The notes under the pieces were generated by a model, which did not search any database, was not told the origin of the DNA, and was given only the letters and a program-made list of their open reading frames with translations. From Acidobacteriota bacterium (GTDB taxonomy: Bacteria; Acidobacteriota; Terriglobia; UBA7540), in assembly GCA_902812465.1 (NCBI GenBank), contig CADDZE010000007.1:1-64000 (forward strand): 64,000 bases of DNA, read 5' to 3'. The position numbers and the translations under genes were made by a program. Below, piece after piece: positions 8,873-18,451 of the stretch. Position 1 is the first letter of the stretch. Each line of letters starts with the position of its first letter.

Positions 8873-11800
8873 ATGATTCGAGCCAGGCAGCTTGTCCCTC
8901 TGATTGCTCTTTTGGTGCTCGCCGCTGCGACGGCGGCAATGCTGGCCCTGCGTAGCCGTACCTTTCATCAGTTCGTTCTCCGAAGTTTGATTCGACAAGG
9001 CGCAGCAGCTACCGGAGGGCGGGTCGAGATTGGGGATTTTACCTTTTACTGGTCCAGCCTGCGCATGGAGCTCTATCGAGTGACGCTTCATGGCACCGAA
9101 GCCGCCTCTCTACCTCCTCTATTTCAGGCGAACCATGTCGGTGTGGCCCTCCGGGTGGTCTCCTGGTTCGGGCGCAAGATCAATGTGAGGGAGATTGTAG
9201 TCGATCGTCCGGTGGCGCATCTTTTCGTAGATCCAAGCGGCCATAGCAACCTGCCCCAGCCGCCGCCGGGCACCAAGCCGGCGAATGTCTTCGACCTGGC
9301 GATCGGCCGTCTGCTCGTGCAGCAAGGCGAGATCTATTACAACAACCGCCCGTGGGCCCTCAATGCCGAGCTCCACGACTTTCAGACGCACATCGCCTTC
9401 GACCCTGCCAAGACCGAATACGCAGGAGATCTCAGTTACCGGCGAGGAAAGGTGCAGGTAAGAGACTTCCATCCCTTGGAGCACGATCTTCGCGCTCAGT
9501 TCGCCGCATCGCCTGCCGGCTTGACCGTCCGTTCGCTGGAGCTCGAGAGCTCCGTCTTGCACCTTACTGCGGCAGCGCAGTTACACAATTACAGCACGCC
9601 GACCATCGACGCCTCGTACCAAGCCGTGCTGGCCACGCGGGAGTTGGGCTATGCACTCAACCAGCCGCTGCCCGCGGGCCGGCTGTTTTCCGAGGGTACT
9701 GCCCGGTACGCGGGTGGCGAAGGCAAACCTCTGCTCGACGCTCTCTCGATCGAAGGCCGGCTGAGGAGCCCGGCGCTCACCCTCGATCTTCCTCCAGTCC
9801 GCTCCGAGGTCCGGAATCTCAGCGCGGAGTACCGCCTGCGCGGCGGCACGCTGGAAGCTCGCAACGTGCAGGCGGAGGTACTAGGCGGCCGAGTGGCTGC
9901 CGACCTCACCATGACGGGACTGCGCGAGAAGCCAGAAACACGCCTGACGACGGAGATTCGCGGCGTCGAGCTGGCCAATGCCAGTGCAGCCCTGAGGGTG
10001 CGTCCCCTCGAGCGCTTGGCGGTTAGCGGCCGCCTGGACGGAAGCCTCCTCGTCACGTGGCACGGCACCCTGAAGGAGCTCCGGGTCCAGTCGGACGCAA
10101 CGGTCACCGCCAGCGCGCCCCCACCGGCCGGCGGGAGCGCGGCATCCGTTCCTTTGGCGGGTAGGGTGCACTTGGCCTACGACGCCGCCCGCAACCTGCT
10201 GTCATTCCAGCAGAGCGAGCTCCACACGCCGCAAACCCGCGTTGAGCTCGACGGCAGCCTCGGCCACCGGTCCAGTCTGGCGGTCCACCTGCAAACCCAG
10301 GACCTCCGCGAGGTCGATAACCTGCTGCTTGCCGTCCGCGAAGCCGTGTCGCCGCCTCTCCCGCGTGCCACGAGACCCGAACCGCTGAATCTCGCTGGCT
10401 CGGCGTCGTTCAAGGGCCAAATACACGGCTCCGCCGGCCAGCCGCGCGTTTCCGGTCTTCTTTCAGGCGCCAACCTTCGCTATCAGAACCTGACCATCCC
10501 ATGGTGGCGCAGCGCTGTCGATCTCAGTCCCTACGGCATCGCGTTCCGCGCAGGAGAACTGCAGACCAGCCAGCTGGGCCACGCCTTTTTTGAGGGGGCG
10601 GTAAGCCTCAACAACTGGTCATACGATCTGCATAATCCAATAAGCCTGCGGCTCCAAGCGAGTCTTCCTGTAGCTGACGTGCAGCGGCTGGCGGGGACAA
10701 GCTACCCGTTAAGCGGCGCCTTGTCAGCCAACCTTTCTCTGCGCGGGACCCTAGAAAGTCCCCAGGGCCAAGGGAGCGTGCGCCTGCTGCAGGCACGGGC
10801 TTGGGGTGAGCCCATCCAATCGCTCGCCCTTCAGCTCCAGGGGACTGGCAGTGCTCTGCAATCGAACTTCAACCTTCGCACCCTAGCCGGAACGGCCAAT
10901 GCGAAGGCCACTTACTATCCCCGAAGCCAGGGCTACGACGTCGAGTTGAATGTTCCCGACCTGCGGCTCGAGCGGCTCGAGGTCTTGCACCAACACAGCC
11001 TGGAGTTAACCGGAGTGGTTAGGTTGTCGGCTCGCGGCCGCGGCAACCTTCGGTCGCCGCAGCTGGATGCCATGCTGGAGGCGCCCCAGCTCGAATTTAT
11101 GGGGGAGAGGTTAGACGGGTTGAAGGCGTATGCTAGCCTGGCTCACCAGCAAGCAAGGCTCGAGGTGACCTCCGCCGTCGCCGGGGCCGCCATCAATGCG
11201 CGCGCTGCAGTCAACTTGGTGGGCGACTACGAGGCGATTGCCACCTTCGATACGCCGGGGTTTGCCGTTGGACCCTTGCTGGAACATTTCCTTCCGGGGG
11301 AGACTCCCGATCTGCACGGCGAAACGGAGGTGCACGGCTGGCTGAAGGGCCCGGTGAAGCACTTCGAGGAAGTTGCGGCCCATCTCGAGATTCCCCGCCT
11401 CAGCATCAGCTACCGATCGCTCGAATTGGCGGCTGCGACGCCCATTCGCGCCGACTATCGCGGCGGAATGCTGGCGTTCGATCGCGCCGAGCTGAAAGGA
11501 ACGGGCAGCGATCTGCAGCTACAAGCTGTTGTGCCCGTGCCAGGCCCAGGAGCGTTGCGGGCCAGGGCCACGGGGGTCATTGATCTGCACATCTTGCAGC
11601 TGCTTCATCCCGAGTGGGACAGCTCAGGGCGGGTGGAACTTGATGTCGCGGCGCAGGGTACGCGTGCCAGCCCGACTATCCGCGGCTCGTTCCGCATCGT
11701 CAATGCGGCTCTTCAGCCTCCCAGTGCGCCCCTGGGGATCGAGAACCTAAATGGCGAGCTGGAGCTGCTGGGCGACCGGGTCAACATCAAAACGCTCACC

Positions 11801-12793
11801 GCCCAGTCGGGGGGCGGAAACGTGTCCGTAACAGGTTTTATTGGGGTGCGGCCTTTCCCTCAGTTCAACCTCGGGTTAGCGGCCAAGGATGTTCGTCTGC
11901 GCTATCCGGAGGGCGTCCGAGCGGTCCTGGAGAGCGACCTGAGGCTGAACGGCAGCCCGGACTCGGCCGCCTTGAGCGGGCAGATGCTGATTGACCGCCT
12001 GTCATTCACCAGGGCGTTCGACCTGGCCAGGTTTACGGATCAGTTTATTGTTCCCAGCGCTCCAGCCCGCGAAAGGTTCATGCAAAACCTTAAACTGGAT
12101 GTGGCGTTGCGATCGTCGCAGCAGCTTGGTGTCGTCAGCAGCGCCCTCAGTGTTCAGGGGTCGGCGGACCTGCGGATTCGGGGGACGGCCGCTGAACCGG
12201 TGATTCTGGGCCGAGTGGCACTGACGGGTGGCGAACTCTTTTACAACGGGCGGCGTTACGAAGTGGAGAACGGGGTGATCCAGTTTGCCAATCCGGTCCG
12301 GACGGAGCCGGTGGTCAACCTGCGGGTGACGACGGTCGTCGATCAGTTCCACGTCAACCTGGACTTGGTCGGTCCGCTGGAACGCCTGCGCACCACTTAC
12401 ACTTCAGATCCGCCCCTGCCTCCCGTAGACGTCATCAACCTGCTCCTAACCGGCCAGACCGCCGAGGCAGCAGCAGGGAATCCAGCGACGCCGCAGGGGG
12501 TTGTTGCCCAGCAGCTCGCTGGCGAGGTCAGCAGCCGCCTGGGCAAGTTGGCGGGCTTTTCCTCGCTGACGATTGACCCGCAGATCGGCGGACAAGGTGG
12601 CACCGGCACACGCCTAGCCATTCAACAACGCGTGACACGTAACCTGTTCTTGACCTTTACTACCGATGTGACCAACGCCCAGAGCCAGGCCTTCCAGGTC
12701 GAGTATCACATTACTGGCAAATACTCCCTCAGCGCGGCCCGTGACCAGAACGGAGGCTACGGATTCCAAGTAAGGGTGCACAAGGTCTTTTGA
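8873..12793 (+). CDS. TamB-like translocation/assembly module protein (DUF490)
   Basis: A 1306-aa AsmA/TamB-superfamily protein. It has one N-terminal transmembrane anchor (about residues 7-27, rich in L, A and V) followed by a very long, repetitive beta-rich region that would span the periplasm. The C-terminal DUF490 domain is recognisable: TGGELFYNGRRYEVENG near 1120, VNLRVTTVVDQFHVNLDLVGPL, PPLPPVDVINLLLTGQ near 1185, and the terminal VEYHITGKYSLSAARDQNG. It ends in Phe. TamB-type proteins are thought to bridge the inner membrane to an Omp85 partner and to help outer-membrane protein insertion or lipid transfer. The Omp85 gene ends 25 bases upstream, so the two form an operon. Confidence 0.92.
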   Translation: MIRARQLVPLIALLVLAAATAAMLALRSRTFHQFVLRSLIRQGAAATGGRVEIGDFTFYWSSLRMELYRVTLHGTEAASLPPLFQANHVGVALRVVSWFGRKINVREIVVDRPVAHLFVDPSGHSNLPQPPPGTKPANVFDLAIGRLLVQQGEIYYNNRPWALNAELHDFQTHIAFDPAKTEYAGDLSYRRGKVQVRDFHPLEHDLRAQFAASPAGLTVRSLELESSVLHLTAAAQLHNYSTPTIDASYQAVLATRELGYALNQPLPAGRLFSEGTARYAGGEGKPLLDALSIEGRLRSPALTLDLPPVRSEVRNLSAEYRLRGGTLEARNVQAEVLGGRVAADLTMTGLREKPETRLTTEIRGVELANASAALRVRPLERLAVSGRLDGSLLVTWHGTLKELRVQSDATVTASAPPPAGGSAASVPLAGRVHLAYDAARNLLSFQQSELHTPQTRVELDGSLGHRSSLAVHLQTQDLREVDNLLLAVREAVSPPLPRATRPEPLNLAGSASFKGQIHGSAGQPRVSGLLSGANLRYQNLTIPWWRSAVDLSPYGIAFRAGELQTSQLGHAFFEGAVSLNNWSYDLHNPISLRLQASLPVADVQRLAGTSYPLSGALSANLSLRGTLESPQGQGSVRLLQARAWGEPIQSLALQLQGTGSALQSNFNLRTLAGTANAKATYYPRSQGYDVELNVPDLRLERLEVLHQHSLELTGVVRLSARGRGNLRSPQLDAMLEAPQLEFMGERLDGLKAYASLAHQQARLEVTSAVAGAAINARAAVNLVGDYEAIATFDTPGFAVGPLLEHFLPGETPDLHGETEVHGWLKGPVKHFEEVAAHLEIPRLSISYRSLELAAATPIRADYRGGMLAFDRAELKGTGSDLQLQAVVPVPGPGALRARATGVIDLHILQLLHPEWDSSGRVELDVAAQGTRASPTIRGSFRIVNAALQPPSAPLGIENLNGELELLGDRVNIKTLTAQSGGGNVSVTGFIGVRPFPQFNLGLAAKDVRLRYPEGVRAVLESDLRLNGSPDSAALSGQMLIDRLSFTRAFDLARFTDQFIVPSAPARERFMQNLKLDVALRSSQQLGVVSSALSVQGSADLRIRGTAAEPVILGRVALTGGELFYNGRRYEVENGVIQFANPVRTEPVVNLRVTTVVDQFHVNLDLVGPLERLRTTYTSDPPLPPVDVINLLLTGQTAEAAAGNPATPQGVVAQQLAGEVSSRLGKLAGFSSLTIDPQIGGQGGTGTRLAIQQRVTRNLFLTFTTDVTNAQSQAFQVEYHITGKYSLSAARDQNGGYGFQVRVHKVF

Positions 12794-12863
12794 GAAGGCG
12801 GAGGCTGGCTTCCGCGCCGTGGCACCCGTTCCGGCCAAATGGGCCCTCGAGCCGAAGCCTGGA

Positions 12864-13322
12864 TTACTGACTGACGACCACCGTATACCCGAGCAGAACG
12901 TTGTGCCGGTCCCGTAAAGGCTCGACGGACTGCACGGTGAAGGGCTTGTGCAGGCGGCGCTGAAGGATCTCCCGAATAGCCTCATCAGGCTTCTTAGGAG
13001 CCAGAGACTCAACCAGGCGCGAGTCCACAATGTAGTGCCAGCCGTCCGCCGTCCTACCAACTTCCACTACGCCCTGAACGTGCCGCAAATCCGTGAGCTC
13101 GAAGGTGGGGCGATCATTGAACACGGAGCGCGGCGTAAGAAAGATGAAGGCGAGGATCAAGGCACAGATGATATCGTACTGCCAGCTGCCGCGTTCGTAG
13201 ACCCAGAAAATGGACCGCGCGCACCCCAGCTTGAGGCGTTCCCAGGCGCGCTCCCAGGTGCCGGGTCCGCCCGTCAGCTCGCGGCTCGCAATTTCTTCGC
13301 GAATAGGAGTGCTTTCTGCCAT
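12864..13322 (-). CDS. Small single-pass membrane protein, function unknown
   Basis: A 152-aa protein with a soluble N-terminal segment, one clear membrane helix at about residues 49-65 (YDIICALILAFIFLTP) and a C-terminal domain of about 80 residues predicted outside the membrane (VGRTADGWHYIVDSRLVE, then VLLGYTVVVSQ at the end). I do not recognise a named family. It lies about 70 bases downstream of the ABC ATPase gene on the same strand and is probably the last gene of that operon, so a role with the lipoprotein/ABC unit is a reasonable guess. It is convergent with tamB. Confidence 0.7.
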   Translation of the reverse strand: MAESTPIREEIASRELTGGPGTWERAWERLKLGCARSIFWVYERGSWQYDIICALILAFIFLTPRSVFNDRPTFELTDLRHVQGVVEVGRTADGWHYIVDSRLVESLAPKKPDEAIREILQRRLHKPFTVQSVEPLRDRHNVLLGYTVVVSQ

Positions 13323-13393
13323 GGGTGCTTCAACGCCTAAGGATGATCATCGCCGCCGGCCAAGGCCCGCCTTCTGAGGGAGCGCACCCGCCA

Positions 13394-14065
13394 TCAATCG
13401 GGAAGAATGTAACCATCGCGCATGCGAATCGTGCGATCGGCCACGGCCGCGGCCTCAGGGTTGTGGGTGATCATCACGATGGTCTGGCGGAAATTGCGGT
13501 TAAGAGTCCGCAGCATGTTGAGCACCACCTGCGAGTTTTCCGTGTCCAGGTTACCGGTAGGCTCATCGGCCAGCAGAATCTTTGGCTCGCAGATGACGGC
13601 GCGGGCGATGGCCACCCGCTGCTGCTCGCCACCGGAGAGCGCGTAAGGCTTGTAGTCCAGCTTGTCCTTGATACCGAGCATTTCCACCACCGCCTCAAAG
13701 CGATGAGGATTATACCCATTTCCCTGGATGTGCTGCGCGATCTCGATGTTGTTGCGCGCCGTGAGCGTCGGCAGCAGATTGAAGCGCTGAAAGACGAAGC
13801 CGATTTTGTGCCGGCGAAACCGCGTCCGGTCGGCGTCGGTCATCTTCGAGAAATCGTTCCCATCCACCAGGACCTTGCCACTGGTCGGCGAGGTGAGCCC
13901 TCCCAGGATATGGAGCAGTGTAGACTTTCCGCAACCCGAAGGGCCAACAATAGCCACAAACTCGCCTTCGTGGACCAGCAGATCAACGCCCCGCAGGGCC
14001 GGAACATCCACCTTACCCACGTGGTAGACCTTCTTCAGATTTTCGGTGAGGATGATCGGCTCCAT
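13394..14065 (-). CDS. ABC transporter ATP-binding protein, LolD/MacB type
   Basis: A 223-aa nucleotide-binding subunit. Walker [10 protein letters not shown] lies at about 41-49, the Q-loop [10 protein letters not shown] near 90-99, the signature [14 protein letters not shown] at 143-156, Walker [13 protein letters not shown] at 163-174, and the switch His in MITHNPEAA near 198. The ADEPTGNLD form and the short length are typical of the LolD/MacB/FtsE group that works with FtsX-like permeases. The permease gene ends about 270 bases upstream on the same strand, so this is the likely ATPase of that exporter. It hydrolyses ATP at the cytoplasmic face of the inner membrane. Confidence 0.93.
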   Translation of the reverse strand: MEPIILTENLKKVYHVGKVDVPALRGVDLLVHEGEFVAIVGPSGCGKSTLLHILGGLTSPTSGKVLVDGNDFSKMTDADRTRFRRHKIGFVFQRFNLLPTLTARNNIEIAQHIQGNGYNPHRFEAVVEMLGIKDKLDYKPYALSGGEQQRVAIARAVICEPKILLADEPTGNLDTENSQVVLNMLRTLNRNFRQTIVMITHNPEAAAVADRTIRMRDGYILPD

Positions 14066-14333
14066 ATCAGGCTTGCACTGCGCTCCCGGCTGTTAGTTCG
14101 CCTCCGCGCCCCGGCTGGTTCCCGTTCCAGGCAAAGTGGGGAAGAAGGGAGCCAGAAGAGTATGCGCGAACGCCAAAGGTTGCTGCCGGAACAGCTTCGA
14201 TCGGCTAGGGCCAGATGCCAGAAACTCGCTCTACTCTGCGAGCGGTCGCGGTTTCGCTACCGCTTAGCCCCCAAGCTTCGGCCAGTGCGGCCGCCGCACC
14301 TTCCGTGAGCCTACCCTTAGGGTCAAACCCTGG

Positions 14334-15440
14334 TCATTCATACGCCAGCGCGTCGACCGGATCGAGCTGCGCGGCCCGCAGGGCCGGGTAAAATGCCCCC
14401 AGCATTGTTCCACCCAGAGCCAGTAGTGCCGCCCAAACGGCCCATTCCACCGAGAGATCCACGCTGAGAGTGGGAAATGACGCCAGAATCACTCTCTTCG
14501 CCCCCAGCGCGCCCAGAAAGCCGCCCACGATGCCGACGGCGGCTAAGACCGCCGCCTCACGCAGAATAATAGTCATGATAAACCCTTTCGAGGCTCCCAG
14601 TGACTTCAAGATGCCGATCTCGCGCGTCCTTTCGGTAATGGTGGTATACATCGAAAGAAAGATAACCAACAATCCGATGATCACGGCGACAGCAATCAGC
14701 GCGGTGATAAAGGCATCAAGGGCCGGCAGATTGTTAGCGGTCATTAAGGTCATATATTCCCGGACGGAGATCACCTGGTACTGGGGCGCGAGCTGGTGCA
14801 CGGCCTTCATGACATCATCGGTATAGCCGGGGTCGGTGCACTTCAGAAAGAAGATCGACGCCTTGTCGTGTGCGGAGGCCAGATCCTGGGCTGTGGCCAT
14901 CGGGATAAAGAGCCGCGAGCCCTTCCCATGCTCGACGATACCCGCCACGCGGAAGTCGTGGTTGAGCAGGCTGATGGTCATTCCCACCTTGACGTGGTGG
15001 GCCTTGGCATAGAGGTCGTCCACCAAGGCGTCGTAAGGCCCGGAGAACATCCCCCCCTTGAGAAACACGAAGCCACCAGTTACCCGGTCGAAGCTAGCGG
15101 GATCGATCCCCCAAATGACGTTAACGCCCGAGCCCACGTTGGTGTTCGACTGAAACAGTACGGGCGTCACGGCCAGCACGTGCGGGATTTGTGCCAACCG
15201 GTCGGCCACCTTGATCGGCACGGGAGCCCATCCCAGTCCGAAAAAGAACGAAGCTCCGGGCGGCTCCACCATGATGTCGGCGCCCAAGCCCTCCACGCGC
15301 CGCGCGGCATCGTGCAGCAAGCCCGTCGTCATACCCACGACCAGCAGTACCATGCCCACCTCGATGGCAATGGCGAGAATGCTGACCACCGTGCGAATCG
15401 GGCGATGCAAGAGGTTCGACAGGATCATCTTATTGACCAC
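14334..15440 (-). CDS. FtsX/MacB-type ABC transporter permease
   Basis: About 368 aa. It has a transmembrane helix near the N-terminus (RTVVSILAIAIEVGMVLLVV), a large periplasmic MacB-like domain (about 40-230), then three C-terminal helices with the FtsX-family stretch MYTTITERTREIGILKSLGAS between the first and second. The GTG at 15440 is chosen because an AGGGGGTGG Shine-Dalgarno lies just upstream; ATG 15428 and GTG 15473 are alternatives. With the GTG start it overlaps the upstream lipoprotein gene by 11 bases, indicating translational coupling. Type VII ABC (MacB/LolCDE) permeases use ATP to move substrates from the membrane or periplasm rather than across the inner membrane, which suits a lipoprotein-handling role. 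Confidence 0.88.
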   Translation of the reverse strand: MVNKMILSNLLHRPIRTVVSILAIAIEVGMVLLVVGMTTGLLHDAARRVEGLGADIMVEPPGASFFFGLGWAPVPIKVADRLAQIPHVLAVTPVLFQSNTNVGSGVNVIWGIDPASFDRVTGGFVFLKGGMFSGPYDALVDDLYAKAHHVKVGMTISLLNHDFRVAGIVEHGKGSRLFIPMATAQDLASAHDKASIFFLKCTDPGYTDDVMKAVHQLAPQYQVISVREYMTLMTANNLPALDAFITALIAVAVIIGLLVIFLSMYTTITERTREIGILKSLGASKGFIMTIILREAAVLAAVGIVGGFLGALGAKRVILASFPTLSVDLSVEWAVWAALLALGGTMLGAFYPALRAAQLDPVDALAYE

Positions 15441-16362
15441 TGGCCACCCCCTGCCCGCCAGAGCCCGCTTCACTCAAGTCGACACGCTGAGCCTGAGCTG
15501 GTTGCTTCAGCTCAAACTGGCTGCTTTCAATTGGCTGGTTGAAACTAGCCTTCCGCACGTTGATTTGCAAGGCATAATCCTCAACGGGCCGGGTCAGCCG
15601 AATGCGCGTGGGGTAGCGAATACCGCCGAAGTCGCGGTAGTTGGCGTAGTCCACGCCTTCCAGGTACTTGCCTCCGGGCCCATAAAACTGCACCCGCACG
15701 ATCTCCAGGTTCGACCGGTCGAACCAAATGCGCCGCTTGAGCTTCAGTTCGTCACCTCCATTCTTATCGAAAACCTCGACGACGTAATAGCGACGGCCAG
15801 TCTCTTCCGCTTCCTGCAGGCTGAAGCGCTCGGAAGCTGCATCTGCACCCGGCATCAGGAGTGCCTCGAGAATATGCTGCGGGCGCAGGTTTTCGAGCGC
15901 CTGGGCCGCCGGCTTGGCCACCTCAGTCTTACCGACAATGAACTTCTGCTTCGAGGGAATGTAGACCTGAAACTCGTGGCCGTCGGAGGCCATATCGAAG
16001 ATGTCGGTGCGCACGACGGGCGCCTGTCCCACCATGCGGATCCTAGCTGGCCGCTCTGCCAGAATGAAGGACCTCACATCATGGTACTGCCTGATGACGC
16101 CGGAGTAGATGGACCCGGCTATCGGCTCCAGATCGGCGGTGGCCTTTAGCGATTGTACCGCTTGGCTGGCGGCACGAATTGCCTCCAGCAACTGTTCCAG
16201 CGATGCCACTTGGACCGCGGGTGGAACGGCAGCCGGAGCCACCTTTACGGTATGCTTCACCGCGCACCCTGCTGCGCACACCAGCAGCCCGAGAAGCGCT
16301 GCAGCTGAGGCCAGTCTGCCTGCAGGCACGGCTATCCCCGCCCCCGTTATGGGATGCGCCAT
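15430..16362 (-). CDS. DUF4292-like lipoprotein with LolA/LolB-type fold
   Basis: A 310-aa protein whose signal peptide ends in a lipobox-like LLVCAAGC, with the lipidated Cys at residue 33. The mature part looks like the LolA/LolB superfamily: a helix with QAVQSLKATADLEPIAGS near 70, alternating strands (SFILAERPARIRMVGQAPVVRTDIF cut into strands, DGHEFQVYIPSKQKFIVGK) and a DYANYRDFGGIRYPTRIRLTRP-type region near 250. Such folds bind acyl chains of lipoproteins. It is the first gene of an operon with an FtsX-type permease and a LolD-like ATPase. A LolB-like acceptor or a substrate-binding role for the ABC unit is inferred from fold and context; no direct evidence exists in the sequence. Confidence 0.8.
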   Translation of the reverse strand: MAHPITGAGIAVPAGRLASAAALLGLLVCAAGCAVKHTVKVAPAAVPPAVQVASLEQLLEAIRAASQAVQSLKATADLEPIAGSIYSGVIRQYHDVRSFILAERPARIRMVGQAPVVRTDIFDMASDGHEFQVYIPSKQKFIVGKTEVAKPAAQALENLRPQHILEALLMPGADAASERFSLQEAEETGRRYYVVEVFDKNGGDELKLKRRIWFDRSNLEIVRVQFYGPGGKYLEGVDYANYRDFGGIRYPTRIRLTRPVEDYALQINVRKASFNQPIESSQFELKQPAQAQRVDLSEAGSGGQGVASGQ

Positions 16363-16836
16363 GGCCGCGCCTCGTTCCTGGAGGAAGCGAGGCTTGGGTG
16401 TTGACGGTACTTCAAATTACCTTTCCTCACCTGGTGTTTGGCTCTCTCGCCCGTCCCGCACTCCGGCCCACGACGGCCTTGGGTCGGACCAGCGGTAACT
16501 GCCCCATTCCAGGTTACTGCATTCGCAAATTGAAACCTACCGCCATTGCCGGCGGAACCAGTCACGCGCGGCCGGCAGTTTCCGGTGCTGGGGAAAACGA
16601 AACGGTTGCAATGTAGGCTTTGTATACTTTCCCGTGGTTTGTTTACCCCCCGTGACGGGGAAGGCCGCTCTGCAGAGGAAGAGTGTGCGGCAGAATGAGA
16701 TTTGACCAAACGAACCGGATATGTGCTTGAAAATAAAGGATCGGCTCTCCGAACAAGGACGCTTTCGATCCGGCCACTGGACGCAAGCACACAAGGCGCA
16801 ACGTTTGTCATAATGGTCGGGGATGGAAAGTCAGCG
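16363..16836. other. Divergent intergenic region holding copy A of a conserved motif
   Basis: About 470 bases between the lipoprotein gene (minus) and the TPR gene (plus). It must hold both promoters, though none could be assigned with confidence; a TATACT hexamer at 16623-16628 lacks a good -35. A short CCCCG-TGA-CGGGG hairpin is at about 16648-16660. The 38-nt conserved motif described separately lies at 16708-16745. Confidence 0.5.
16691..16773 (+). repeat. Conserved non-coding motif, copy A
   Basis: Bases 16708-16745 match 61917-61954 at 37 of 38 positions, and weaker similarity continues about 15 bases upstream. The core includes AACGAACCGGATATGTGC and then a purine-rich AAAGGATCGGC. 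In this copy CCGGAT (16715-16720) is complementary to ATCCGG (16768-16773). It lies on the plus strand about 90 bases before the TPR-gene start. It could be a leader RNA element, a protein-binding site or a small mobile repeat; orientation is assumed. Confidence 0.6.
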
Positions 16837-18267
16837 ATGGGATTGCAGGCTGTAGCACCGCCTTGGGCGAACCTCCGAATCGCCAGAAGGGCGACCGCGG
16901 TCTTGCACCTAGGCGTTCTGCTGCGCGGGTTCGTTTTAACCCTTGGTCTTGCCAGCCACACGCTGGCCTTGCCTCAGCGACCTGCGGCGGAGCAACCTGG
17001 GTCGCCGGAAATCGGCAATGCGTTGCTGGAGACGGCCCAAGGGGCGCTCAACCGGCACGACTACGTCAACGCCGCCACCGCACTGAAGCAGGTCGTCGCG
17101 CAAGACCCGCGCTCGGTCGCGGGATGGTTTAACCTCGGCTATGCCTATTCCGGCTTGGGCCAGAATGACGCAGCCGTGCGCGCGTATCAGAGGGCCATCG
17201 AGCTTGATCCCAACTTGTTCGAGGCGCGGATGAACCTGGGGATTCTCCTGCTTGAGGCCCAGCACCCGAATCAGGCGCTGGAGCAACTGCAAAGAGCTGT
17301 GGCGCTGAAGCCAGACCGTGCGACGGCCCACCTGTATTACGCCCGAGCGCTGTGGCTTGATGGCAAGGACGGCGAGGCGTTGGCTGAGTTCCGCGAAGCG
17401 TTGCGCCTCGACCCCAGCCTGGCCATTGCCCACTACGACATGGGACAGCTGGCCCTTTCAAGGAAACAATTTGCGGAGGCCCGTGCCAGCTTCGCGCAGG
17501 CGGTAAAGCTTGATCCTCACCTGGCGCAGGCGCGGTTAGGGTTGGCGCGGGCGGCCGAAGGGCTCCAGGACACGGCAGGGGCTGTCAATGCGCTGCGTGC
17601 CTATCTCGAGGTCCAGCCGCGCGACCAAGAAGCTCGCTTTCATCTGGCGCGCCTCTACCTGCAGCAGGGGATGAACGAAGAAGCTCTCAGCACCCTGGAG
17701 CAGATCTATCAAGCTAACCCGAAGCTCCCGGGTCTGGCCGCAGCGCTGGGAGACGTGCACGCCTTGCTGAAGCGCTACGCGGAGTCCGAGCGTTTTTACC
17801 GGGAGGCTTTGGCGGAGGCACCCCCCAATAGAAGCCCTTGGGAGGAATCCGACCTGCGGCGCGCGCTAGGACAAACTTTGCTCGATGAACACGCCCAGCT
17901 CGAAGCCGATGGCAAGGCGGACCAAGCGGCGACAAAGCTCGCCAGCGCAGAGAAAGAGTTCCGCCACGCCCTGCAGCTGGATCCTCACAATGCCGAGGCC
18001 GCCAAGGGGCTGGCTAGCAGCCTCTATCTGGAAAAGGGTTACGCTGAGGCGGTACCGATCATCGAAGGGCTCGTCCGCACCGGGAATGCGCCACCGGGAG
18101 TCTATTTCGTCCTGGCCACGTGTTACGACCACTTGCGCGACCGGCCGCGCGCTCTGGAAGCTTACGAAAAGTTCCTCAGCCTTGCCCCCGACCGTAACTC
18201 GGACCAGGTGTGGCAAGCCGAGCAGCGAGCGAAGCTGCTGCGTCGCGAACTCCACCGACAGCGGTGA
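16837..18267 (+). CDS. Exported tetratricopeptide-repeat protein
   Basis: About 476 aa from ATG 16837, which has GGAAAG upstream; ATG 16813 and the far upstream ATT/TTG codons lack a ribosome site. An N-terminal hydrophobic segment (about residues 22-45, ending near LALPQ) suggests a signal peptide. The rest is built of some ten TPR units, each about 34 residues with the GWFNLGYAYSGLGQNDAAV-type A helix and an AIELDP-type end (ELDPNLFEA, ALKPDRATA, RLDPSLAIA, KLDPHLAQA, QLDPHNAEA). TPR arrays mediate protein contacts; a periplasmic scaffold or assembly role is possible but nothing specifies the partner. Confidence 0.85.
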   Translation: MGLQAVAPPWANLRIARRATAVLHLGVLLRGFVLTLGLASHTLALPQRPAAEQPGSPEIGNALLETAQGALNRHDYVNAATALKQVVAQDPRSVAGWFNLGYAYSGLGQNDAAVRAYQRAIELDPNLFEARMNLGILLLEAQHPNQALEQLQRAVALKPDRATAHLYYARALWLDGKDGEALAEFREALRLDPSLAIAHYDMGQLALSRKQFAEARASFAQAVKLDPHLAQARLGLARAAEGLQDTAGAVNALRAYLEVQPRDQEARFHLARLYLQQGMNEEALSTLEQIYQANPKLPGLAAALGDVHALLKRYAESERFYREALAEAPPNRSPWEESDLRRALGQTLLDEHAQLEADGKADQAATKLASAEKEFRHALQLDPHNAEAAKGLASSLYLEKGYAEAVPIIEGLVRTGNAPPGVYFVLATCYDHLRDRPRALEAYEKFLSLAPDRNSDQVWQAEQRAKLLRRELHRQR

Positions 18268-18451
18268 GTGATTGCGGGCTCAGTGGGCGACAGAAGGGCC
18301 GTCTAGGGGTTTTCAGGAGGGGGCGCGGCGGGCTGGAAGTTTGACTGTCGGGCCGCTCAGCCCCGGTTTCGATAACCGAGGCAAAGCGTGATAGACTGCC
18401 GGCGGGGAGAAGGCCCCGTGGAGCGCTGAGGCTGGCTGAAGGGCACCCGCC

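Noticed and set aside
13325-14308. Long plus-strand open frame of 327 codons opposite the ABC ATPase gene
   Set aside because: It is antisense to a clear ATPase with intact motifs, and its composition shows no protein family; it arises from high GC.
14319-14331. Short AGGGT-CAA-ACCCT hairpin next to the permease stop
   Set aside because: Five base pairs without a T tract are too weak to call a terminator.
16600-16628. TTGCAA and TATACT as a promoter before the TPR gene
   Set aside because: Spacing is 11 bases, too short for a sigma-70 promoter.
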